Shown: positions 1-9,316 of the stretch, piece by piece
Layout of the letters: every line of letters starts with the position of its first letter
How positions within the stretch are numbered: the stretch's first letter is position 1
DNA from: Leucogyrophana mollusca
Taxonomy: Eukaryota > Basidiomycota > Agaricomycetes > Boletales
NCBI GenBank assembly: GCA_021014945.1
Contig: MU266680.1
Coordinates: 1-22,962, forward strand
Reading direction: 5' to 3'
DNA length: 22,962 nucleotides
The notes under the pieces: model-generated
Told to the model about the DNA's origin: nothing
What the model saw: the letters and a program-made list of their open reading frames with translations, nothing else
Database searches by the model: none
Translations under genes and position numbers: made by a program

Positions 1-859
1 ACTCGCACTGTAAGTCGTCGATAGATCCTGAGTAGAATACCTGCCTACCAACAAGATTATATGATATTACCACACAACATCTTTCTGGTCCTACCCTTAC
101 ATGACGCTCACAAGGCCGGTCGATACATGTAATACGTCTGCAAGCATGCCTCTCCCCATACAATGCTACACCAGACTTATAACGCCTGACAGTCGATTGT
201 CGTGCCACGTCAGGACGGTCACATGATACCCGTCAAGACTATATTCCCCCCAATTTGCTGATGCGTCGGGATCGTTAGTCTGGCTCTCCGAGCGTTACGC
301 CCAGGCCGTACGGTGTAGCATCAGAAGGTGCCTTGCGGCAGATCCGAAAGGCTCGAGTCGACCAGGACATTGGGTGAGAATAATTTTGGTGCAGTTGTTT
401 TCTCTGATGGCATTTTCTGTGTGGGTTTATCAGTAAGGGCCTGTCATGCTGTTTTCGTTAGCATTCTGAAAAATCAGAAGACTCATGCTATACATACAAT
501 CACCGAAGTGATGCGGCTTCGGGATTCCGAGGGAAGGGAAGGTGGCTTGGATACGATGGTCACCGGTCTGGTGGGAAGATGAATATTTCCCGTGTATATC
601 TGCTAATGCCAGCCTTGTGCCAGCCGGTCCCGTTACTTTGACCTGCCTTGCCCAGTTGAGGCCAGGGTTCCACCAACACGTTGGCACTACAGCACCAAAC
701 ACGTTCAGCGGAGAAAAAGAAGATCTCAGACCAGGCAAGTAGTCGACGGCCTGAAAGGCGGAAGTTTCTCAAAACGTGTACATTAACAAGGGTTCACCCA
801 CCTTCAAATTTAAGAAGCCAATACATAGCAAGCAGGCAGTGGCCCACTGGTGAGTTGTA
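1..859. other. Intergenic / no recognisable gene
   Basis: Only short open frames (about 100 codons or fewer) occur here, and none shows a recognisable domain. Around 640-740 there is weak, frame-broken similarity (an RPGFH stretch) to the segment that precedes the conserved part of fungal P450s. This could be the eroded N-terminal part of the P450 relic that follows, but I cannot establish it. No RNA gene, repeat or promoter element stands out. Confidence 0.5.
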
Positions 860-1200
860 TTGCCCGTGGTTGCGTCTGTGGTCATTGATGACGATGAACG
901 AACGGCTTATTTTGGCCATACTCATGATGCGACTTCAATGGTGCCGTTTCTCTTCTGGGGGCCCTCTTTCTATACGTCGTCCATGGGTATTGTCAAGCAG
1001 CTTCTAAGATACGAGGGCAAATCGCGTCTGGTCAAACCTCGAGAACTTAGCGCTGTATTACTGTGAGCGTGTTCTCGAATGTCTGAAACTACTCACTGAC
1101 GATTTTCAAGCGGTGGGGAGAGAGTCTGGTCTCGGCCAATGGCGAGACCTGGAAACGTCGCACACGGCAGATTCAGAATCGGGGGACTTAGGTATGGCCT
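860..1200 (+). pseudogene. Cytochrome P450 fragment (decayed)
   Basis: Two pieces match the N-terminal third of fungal microsomal P450s. The first (about 921-1062) reads MVPFLFWGPSFYTSS, then KQLL, EGKSRLVKP and REL. This is the segment before helix B in basidiomycete P450s. It ends at a good intron (1063-1110, GTGAGC donor, CTGAC branch site, CAAG acceptor). The second piece (1111-1170) reads RWGESLVSANGETWKRRTRQ, the C-helix region with its W-K-R heme-propionate motif. Across the intron the two pieces are out of phase, and the second runs into a stop (TAG at about 1190). I found no I-helix, ExxR or heme-binding FxxGxxxC motif downstream. A frame-broken relic is the best reading; a badly sequenced gene is less likely because the whole C-terminal two thirds is absent. 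Confidence 0.7.
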
Positions 1201-1647
1201 TCAAAGACATGCTGCTAGACGTAACTTCTGTCATCGCACCGCAGACGTGAGATGGCAAATTAGAAGTGAAAGTCAAGAACCAAGAATGAGTGCTCAATGG
1301 ACCTATACAGAAGCAGAACGAAAAGACCATCTACGGAAGTGCCCCGTAATGTTTAAATCCAAGGCGTTTTGCGTGCGTTGTCCAACAATTCATGGCGACT
1401 GGAGGGCAAGATACTTATAACGCTTCATTCGTAAACGACTTGAAGTGATGTGGCGCATGGCTGGACTTGCCGCGTTCGCTGTCAAATGCCGCGCAGCGCC
1501 GCTGCAGGGCAAAGGACAAGGTCACAGATGAAACCCCCATTCCTCCGAAACTGAGGCTTGAGCATACGAGATGGGCCGGGAGTAGTGCGCTGGAATCCTG
1601 TTTGATGGCATGTATTGCAATGTAAAGATCTGATGCCGATAGGCCGA

Positions 1648-3417
1648 TTATCGTCTGAAACATAAGCAGTAGCAGCATACACCAATCCATCCGGGGTCCG
1701 TTCCTTCAGAGGACGAAGACGACGATTTTGATGCGCCTTCGCCGGCCTCTTCCCTAACAATCCTTCGAGGCGGACGCTTTGACTTCCTGTTGGCGGCATA
1801 TACTCGCTGCAAATACATCGTGAATGAGTACTAGATGAGCAGCTGATAAGGAGTTTTACTTCGTCAGCTCGCCCGGCAGCAACGTCAACGACTAGAGGCG
1901 CAGTTTGTTTTTTCATGTTTCTCGGTTTCATTTCGATATCGTTACCGCGATCGCGACGGAGACCAAGGCGAGCCCATAGCCTCCCTGCACCGCCAGGTGC
2001 ACCGCCGGGCGCCATCTTTGTGGGCTCCACGCGTGTACTTGTGGGTGGAGGCGTGGGCGGGGGCCCTTCGTTTGGCGGTTGATTGTGTAGTGAAGATGCA
2101 CTATCCCAGAATGATGCTCTTTCCACCTCTGCGATTGCCGAATTCTCATCTCGACCTCGCCCTGCGTTTTGATCATATGGGATACCCGTTGCAGGCAGCT
2201 GGGGTTGACCAATGGTATTATTAAGGTTCGGGTAAAGTACACCATGAAACAAACTTACATCAAGAAATGAATCAGTAGCAGCTGAGAGGTCCCCGACGGG
2301 TGGACGCTTATGTGGATGTTTGGAAGTAGGAATGCCTTGTGACTATAGGTCATTAAGTGAGATGGGTGTGTTGATGCTCCTGAACTGTCATACTCACTGT
2401 ATGTGCCTTGGATGCGGGAGGTTCCGTGATATCTCGTTGAGGACTTCTAAGCTGAGTCGCATCCCAAATGCGAACCTTTCTATCAGCTGACCCACTGGCG
2501 ATCCAGTCTCCACCAGGAGCAACGGAGATACAGCCGACCGGGCCACTATGTCCTTCGAGTATGAGACCTAACCTCTCTCCCGTAAGCGAGTCCCAAACAT
2601 GAATGGTCCCTTCACGTGTTCCGACGACAATCGTCCTGCCGTCGAAGGAGAATGCGATCGACCTAACATCCAATGTATTGTCTGATAGAGAAGAACCAGC
2701 TTTAATCTGGTCATCCTGACGACGCCAAATCTCGACAAAACCGTCGTAGTTGACCGTCGCGACATGGTCGCATTGGGGAGACCACGCCATACAGAGATTA
2801 AGCCAGGCTTTTCCTTCGACTGAAGCTGTTGCCACAAGCTCTCCGGATAGCGTGTCCCAAATTCGCACTATTCGATCGTGCCCCCAGCTCGCAAAATTCA
2901 TTCCGTTTGGGGAGAATTCTATAGCGTAGACGTTGTTGTAGTTGTATCCGAACGGACCTGCGATGATCTGGCCTGTCTCTACGTTCCATACGAGGACAGT
3001 GCCACGGGACGACGCCCCTGCAAGTCGAAGACCACCACTCTCATTAGCCAGGAAAGTGACAGAGGAGACTCCGTAGAGTAAATCTGCCTGTTCTCGTGCC
3101 TCTGCTGGCTCAAGAATGATTCGACCTGATGATATGTCCCAAATGTACACAGTATCCTCTCCGGCTGCGCTCGCGAGCAGGGCACCATCTCCCGGTGAGA
3201 ATGCCAGAGAGCTGACGGCGGCTGTGTGTCCTTTCAGCGGCACCGTGGAGGCTTGGCCCGAGTGAATGTCCCAGAGGCGTATCGATTTGTCGGACGAGCT
3301 GGTCGCGACCTGTAGGCCATCTGGAGAAAATGCGATCGAATCAACTGCGCCGTCGTGACCTTCAAAGATCCAGGTGCTACTGGTGCCACGTTCAATCACT
3401 TGGCTGCTTTCCGACAT
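1648..3417 (-). CDS. WD40-repeat protein with Cys-rich C-terminal tail
   Basis: Start ATG at 3417-3415 (MSESSQVIERG), stop TAA at 1650-1648. Exon 1 (3417-2398) encodes 340 residues holding seven WD40 repeats, enough for one complete beta-propeller. Examples are GHDGAVDSIAFSPDG...IRLWD and GHSGPVGCISVAPGG...VRIWD. A small exon (2306-2259, or a shorter version with a later acceptor) encodes the SFLD part of a conserved linker and joins to LPATG in exon 2198-1860. That exon is Pro-rich and ends DVAAGRADE. The last exon (1806-1648) gives a Ser run and the tail GWIGVCCYCLCFRR. About 521 residues in total. The architecture matches Agaricomycete WD40 proteins that share the propeller, the SFLDLPA linker, the VDVAAGR motif and a Cys-rich end. 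The function is unknown. The Cys cluster could be a lipidation or membrane anchor (inference). The joint between exons 1 and 2 is the least certain. Confidence 0.85.
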
Positions 3418-3790
3418 GGCTTCTGTGCGGGACGGGGGTTGACGGAGGTGGCATTCGGGACCGAGCGCTAGATGGTGGGACCTACATAGACACACAAGAC
3501 CAAATTATCCCAATTACAGTTTCTCTGTACTCCATCTCAGCCCGCTGGTTTTGCGGTGCAGCGTTCAATCCCGTAGTCCATGGTGATCAGAGCGCAGGAT
3601 TGGCGCAGGACGGTAATTACCAGGCTACTCCTGTCACGTTAACGCTCAGGTGTCACGGCGCATGACTGTGACCTCTCGTGTTTTTGGAGTTACTGCAGCT
3701 AATGATATTACACAACGCTTTCATTCGCATATTCTCATACTTAAGCCCTCGTGCCAGAGGGCTCCCATTTTTATTTTTTGCATCGAAGGC
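3418..3790. promoter_or_regulatory. Shared promoter region between divergent WD40 and nuclease genes
   Basis: A 373-base gap separates the two start codons, which point away from each other, so both promoters must lie here. I see no clear TATA box. The open frames crossing it are short antisense extensions of the WD40 gene. Co-regulation of the two genes is possible but not shown by the sequence. Confidence 0.5.
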
Positions 3791-6586
3791 ATGGGAGTCC
3801 GAGGTCTATGGGATGTAAGAACCTTCAATCTTTTCTCACCTTTCGAACTCACCGCCTTCACAGATTATTAACAAGGCTGGGCAGTCCCGCTCTCTGGCCA
3901 ACCTTGTTGTCATTGACGGCTTCGAGAAGAATACGTCAGGAAGACGCGCATTCCGCGTCGGTATTGATGCCAGTATATGGTACCATCGCGCGTCGTTCAG
4001 CAAGGGAGGAGAGAATCCAGAACTCCGCCTTCTGTTCTTTCGGTTGCGCTCCTTGGCTGAGTTGCCTCTTCTCCTGCTATTTATATTCGACGGGCGAGAG
4101 AGGCCTAAAGTCAAACGCGGGAGCAAAATGGGAAAGTCAGGCTCCCATGCATTGACCGACGACATGAAGAGGCTGCTTGATATCTTCGGCATGGAGTGGA
4201 GAATGGCAAGTGCCATCCGTTTCTTCGTTTAATGTTGTAAGGTAACGCGTTATATGATACAGGTCCTTGGCGAGGCTGAAGCTGAGCTTGCTTACCTGAA
4301 TCGATCTGGCGTCATCGATGCGATCATGACAGACGACGTCGATGCACTTGTATTCGGTGCACTAAGGATAATCAAGAAGTAAGTTCTACGGCGAGCTTCT
4401 AGTGATTGTTTCATGTCGCAAATTGTTTACAGCCCCAGTTTGACGTTATCTGGAAACACGTCGAATCCTGCGCTGAATTCTGACGGCAAAGTCAGCAAAC
4501 ACCACGTCATACACCGCTGAAGGGGTTCGCAGGCACCCCGGTGTCGCAATGACGAGAGGAGGGCTAATCTTCTTCGCTTTACTCGTTGGCGGCGATTACG
4601 ATAGTGTGCGCACGCGTTTATGTGACCTTCAGAAAGTCATTTGACTGGCTCTATATCTAGGGCGTCAAAAATGTTGGTAAAGGCGCTGCTCACGCCCTCG
4701 CACAATGCGGCTTTGGGGACGAACTTCTGGAAATATATCACCGCCGTGCCGACCAAGACATACAGCCCGCCCTCTCCCGTTGGCGAGCGTCGGTCAATAC
4801 CGAGTTCCACACAAACCCACGCGGGCGTCTGCGACATGTCTACCCCGCACTATCTTTACCGCCCGACTTTCCGAATATGCAGCTCCTGGAAAATTACGCG
4901 AATCCTGTTTGTAGTGGACGTGTAGGGCGCCAAGGAGGAGGCCCAATGAGAGACAACGGGGAGCTCAACCTCGCGCGTGCGGCGGCATTCTGCGAGGACA
5001 AGTTCAGCGAGTGGGGGTTTCAATCGGCCATTATTAAGCGTTTCAGGGACCTCCTGTGGGAAGCAGCAGTCATAAGGGTTTTGCGGAGGGCGGCGCTTGA
5101 AGCCGACGAGAAAGAAAGGACGAGGAGACTGGAAAGAGGACAGGATGCTACGACCAAGGGCCCTCTCGCTTTGACCGTAGCGCATACCATCGGAACACCT
5201 CCATCGCTGGTGAAGAAGTACCTCGACATGTCTGACACGGATCGTCGACGGGATGCATTCGTAAATAGAAACTCGCAGTCAACTCAACATGAACCTCATG
5301 ACAACCAGCGGTTGATATTAAAGGTCGTAGGCGCGAGGCAGCATGTGTCCACCGATGGCATACTCGAGTACCGGGTCGAAGTCTGTCCCTCCCAGTTGGT
5401 TGACCTCGCTAGGTCAGGCATCAAGGGCAAGCGTCCTGAGCCTCCAGACAGCGCGCACGCGGCGGATGATTCCACGGAACCCGCGGAAACCAGCCCGCAG
5501 GGTGTCAAGAGGGCCCCAAAGCAGCCTCCTCCCGATCCAGAGAGCATCATGCGCATCTGGGTCCCTGCCAGTATGGTGCGGCAGGTGCACCCTGGCCTCG
5601 TCTTGGACTTTGAGGCTATCGAGGAGGCGAAGAAATTCAAGAAGAGCGCCAAGGTAGGCGGGCAAGGGATTGGCAAGAAGCGAACAAACGACTCGCAAGC
5701 AGAGCGTGGTGCGAGTGATTCCTCGCCTCCGACATCTCCAGTGAGGCCTGTCCGAGCACATCTGCGTCCCACCTGGGAGGACAGTGACTCAGATGATGAT
5801 GCGGTTCTTCCCATTCCGTCCGTGTCTGGGATAGGTCTTGCGGAAGGCGAGAAGCGGGGAGATCGCTACACGAACGACAACCTCGCTGGCCCTGCGAGGT
5901 CACTTGCTGCTGGAGCATTACCTCCGTCTGTGCCGAGGTCGAGTGGCGGGTTCCTATTTACCATGCCCAACCCAGACGACCCCTCGATACTCGATCTTGG
6001 GGATACAGACCCCATTGCTGTCAGCCAGGAGGATGCGCCGGACCTGCCACCTGATCGCTTCGATCACCTGTTTTCTCGAGTTGCGGGATCCGAGAGTCAA
6101 CGCATGGGCTCAGGAAAATCTACACACCGCCAGAACACAAACGTTACTGGTACTCCCGGGAAAAGAACACGAGACCCCGCCACTTTCACTCATCTCACAG
6201 CTGCTCGTGATGGAGCGCTAGACAACATCATCGAGGGGGCTGCAAAGAGACGGAGAGTCACAGCACCTGTGCACGCACCCCTCGTGAGGGCTGGGAATAT
6301 CCGTCCTCGCATACCTAGCGATAGTTCCGTACCTCCGATTAGGGGAACACATTTTAACGCAGACATTCCAGATGTTTTCAGTGACTCGGAGGAAGACACT
6401 ATATTCCAGCCAATCTCGACATCGTTTCGACCAGCACCTCGTCCATTCCCCATGAACAGCGTGAAATCCTCAGCTAGATCGGGCCCGACGCAAGTCAGCC
6501 AACGGCCATCTGATGCTGAGCCATCGTCCTCACAAGAGAGCAGGCTCTTCCTGGACGACGCGGAGGTCATTATAGATCTCACCTAG
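3791..6586 (+). CDS. GEN1: GEN1/YEN1-type Holliday-junction resolvase (XPG/Rad2 nuclease family), one frame break
   Basis: Structure-selective nuclease that cuts Holliday junctions and replication intermediates. Exons: 3791-3814, 3864-4205, 4263-4378, 4433-4605, 4661-6586; about 860 residues if the frame is continuous (human GEN1 is about 908, yeast Yen1 about 759). The N-terminus is MGVRGLWD. Metal-binding acids of the family are present: GIDAS (D43), FDG (D84), GEAEAE (E126, E128) and TDDVD (D147, D149). The H3TH region follows (GGDYDS, then GVKNVGKGAAHAL). A chromodomain-like segment lies at about 440-540, and the tail is long, acidic and disordered. KRRRV is a likely nuclear signal, SPVR and TPGK fit Cdk sites, and the C-terminus is VIIDLT. 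The third exon joins through a GC-AG intron (4206-4262). In exon 4 the frame shifts at about 4509, causing a stop at 4518-4520, although coding resumes in another frame. Sequence error or recent mutation; family assignment is firm. Confidence 0.9.
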
Positions 6587-7205
6587 TATATCCAGTACTG
6601 TATAACCACGTATTAGCTGCCACCTCTGCTAATTTCTGAGGTACTTATTGTTTTGCCTTCTTTTTGCCGTACCATCATTGATATATACCTGCCACACGAC
6701 ACTAGCACTCAATAATAATGACAATAATTCTATTAGACCCATTCTTTTGTGTAATACAGGAACTTCACGCATTTTTTACGGTTCGTGTGCGACACCAATC
6801 CAGAAGAATTCCATATGAACTTGGGTCAAAAAGTTTCTCGCCGCTCAACAGGACCAGCTTACTAGTATTTCACACTTAGGTTATTATACTCGGGATTGGA
6901 TCTATGGGGAATGTGTTCCCTGAGCCACTATCAACCGCAGTACTAGTGATAGAATTACCCTTGTGTATTCTTGCCGTTCGTGTTTGTTTTGTATTCCTGG
7001 AATTCAAGTGGAAGTTGAAGGGCAATAATGACTCGTTGAATGTCAGTCAACAGGACAAAGGTGACCACCCCTACACACGCGTTGTCATACTGCTCACGTC
7101 GCGTGCTAATATCGAATATTGTATCCCTGTTGATTTTTTATCAAACCAGTGAGCATAGTCTCCGCACTGTACGTCTGAACGTTGGGCGAGTTCCGTCAGA
7201 AATTA
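6587..7205. other. Intergenic between convergent genes
   Basis: This AT-rich stretch lies between two convergent genes and should hold their 3' untranslated regions and poly(A) signals. AATAATAATG-type runs near 6710 are in keeping with that. A reading frame at 6904-7152 (82 codons) has a hydrophobic patch but no domain or homology that I recognise, so I do not call it a gene. Confidence 0.5.
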
Positions 7206-9316
7206 TCACACCTCCTGTATGACCCTCTCGAACATCCACTCCTGCGCCATTGGATCCCACAGTACAGTGGGCACCTTAATCTGTCCAGCACCCGTATTCG
7301 CCAACTCGACCTTCCACTTCCTGAATTCACTGAATGTCCCAGGCTGAAGGATCCGAATTGTTGGATCACCCAAGATCCCCTTCTCGAGGGAGTCCCTCAC
7401 ACCTTGGTTGGAGAGGCAAAGGGCCTCACGAATTCTTCCGCGGGCCAGATCAGCGGCAGGACCTTGATTGAAGTGAGCATTTGAGCGGTGGAAATCAGGG
7501 GTGTACACTCACCAACTGTGTCCTGGACCTCGACGAGATATCCAAATCGTCGAGGTATGACTCGGTCGTCCACGACGACAGTGAATTCCACTACCTGCCC
7601 GAGAGTATCTTGTGTGGCAAAGATGGCGTCTGCCAGCTGTTTCTCCGAAGTCATCGAGCCAGGCAAGCGAATTGCAAGACTATCATAACTCGTCAGCTAG
7701 CTGTCAGAATTAAAAAGGCCATACGACAGACTTTCTCCGTTCGACAAATTTCAGGACGGGAGTCCCATCACAGGGATCAAAACCGGCGATCTCGACGATA
7801 TCGCCGAGGCGATACCGCCACATGCCATCGCGAGTGGTCACCACAACTTCATACCTGTGACCTGCTACAACATTCCACTGCAGGTTCATCGATTAATATC
7901 ACGCACGCACGTCAAGACAGGTAAATACCTACCGCAGAGATCAGGCTAGCGGCGGTCTCCTCGAGTGAAACATCGAGATATTCGACAATGTCATCATGGG
8001 TGGCTTTGAAGAGGTTCAATTCGTACGGATCATAGACTGTTCCAACACAACATTCGCTTGCAACAAATCCGCGGCCGTGCATGACCACGTTGGTCCCCAA
8101 ATAATGCTGCATCTATTGAAGTGAACATGCTAAGAATTGGGATACAAACGCCAGCAGATGAACCGGCACACCTTCGGAATAGCTGTTGAGAATATCCCGC
8201 TTGTGACGCAGATGACCGCTTTGAGTTCTGGCCAAATTCTCACCAGCCATCCAGGATTATCAGTCGCGATTCCGATTGCGCGGAGTTCGGCCGCGCGCGA
8301 GGGGAGAGGGTGAAGTTTAGGCTGCGGTTCGTTATTTCATGAGCATGTATCTGCATCGCAATGACAAGCGGACTTCACTTCGAGGTAATCCCGGACGTGA
8401 TCGAGGCCTTTATAATTAGGCAGTTCGCCCTTTTCAATGCTATTAACGAGGGTATCCCATTCGTCCTCCATACACCTGACTAGGTCCAAAAACACAGTGC
8501 TAAAGAGTGTGACCATGATTTGCAATCTGACGTCCATGAGCGCAAAGAAGGCATGCATTAGCAGAAAGGACCGGTAGTTTCGAATGTGGCTGACGGCAAC
8601 GGGAGATGTGGCATTAGGTACTAGAAGGCAAAGAGGGGCATTGAGTTCGCGAACATCATACAAGGGCGAGAGTTAATTTTACTCGTCAGATTAATCGTGG
8701 AAGCGTCCTTCTCGATATCCATGCCATTCTGCATCCGGGTTCTACCACTGGATGACAGGCAAACTGGGACCCTTGACAATGTTTCCGCATTGGGTCCTTG
8801 AACCTCCACTACCTGTCGGTATGTGAGGGAGTATACACTGCAAAATTTCGCTCCAAGGTCTGCAGCGAGTGGAACGGAGGGGGATGTGCCAGGAGGGTGT
8901 CTATATTTGGCAAATATCTTTTTCGAGTTCGCGGAAGTTGCACTAGATACCGCTATAAAATAAGGTAAGCCAGGCGCAAAAATGTCCCTGACTTCATCGT
9001 GTTTGCAAGGCTGTTCGAGAAACTTGGTGACGAAGGGTTCGTATGAGTCGTAAGTCGTCAAAGGAATGGCGCTGCGATAGGCTTTCAGCAATGTCTCGTC
9101 GAGAACTTCACTGTAGCCTGCGTCAGTGGCTGCGCTGCCACAATTGCTTCCGATTTCTCTGAGGAATTCGGAAAAGATTGGAGACTCTCGCACGTAGCGA
9201 GTGTGCAGATTGGTTTTGATAAGTTGAGTAAGAAGACCTTCGGTACGTCCCTTGAGCTTATCGGAAAGCTCAAGTGTCAGGACGCTGGTTAGAGGTGGGA
9301 CGCGTGAAGAAAACAT
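7206..9316 (-). CDS. GH3-family acyl-acid amido synthetase (fungal GH3)
   Basis: Seven exons: 9316-8683, 8620-8379, 8321-8172, 8112-7933, 7877-7732, 7679-7513, 7462-7206. Every junction is GT-AG and in phase, giving 591 residues with no break. That matches plant GH3 enzymes (about 600). GH3 proteins are ANL-type adenylating enzymes that activate a small carboxylic acid with ATP and join it to an amino acid; known plant substrates are jasmonate, auxin, salicylate and benzoates. The start (MFSSRVPPLT) is chosen over an upstream ATG (9331) because it fits the family. Visible landmarks: LPLTTY-like substrate-entry segment near 85-90 (IPLTTYDSY); phosphate-binding loop SSATSANSKK (124-133); YRLGD nucleotide motif (424-428); C-terminal domain beginning ITSEKQ-like (SMTSEKQLADA) and ending MFERVIQEV. 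The loop has Ala where plant enzymes have Gly. No known fungal substrate can be assigned. It sits alone, convergent with the nuclease gene. Confidence 0.88.

Noticed and set aside
1482..2252. A separate 256-codon minus-strand gene
   Set aside because: It runs through introns. Its middle part is an exon of the WD40 gene (LPATG to VDVAAGRADE), and the true last exon is in another frame.
5296..5814. A 172-codon minus-strand gene
   Set aside because: Antisense to the GEN1 coding exon and low-complexity; no domain.
4877..6586. A stand-alone 569-codon gene
   Set aside because: It is part of the last exon of the GEN1 gene. The frame is open back to 4661 and joins the H3TH region; the first in-frame ATG is internal.
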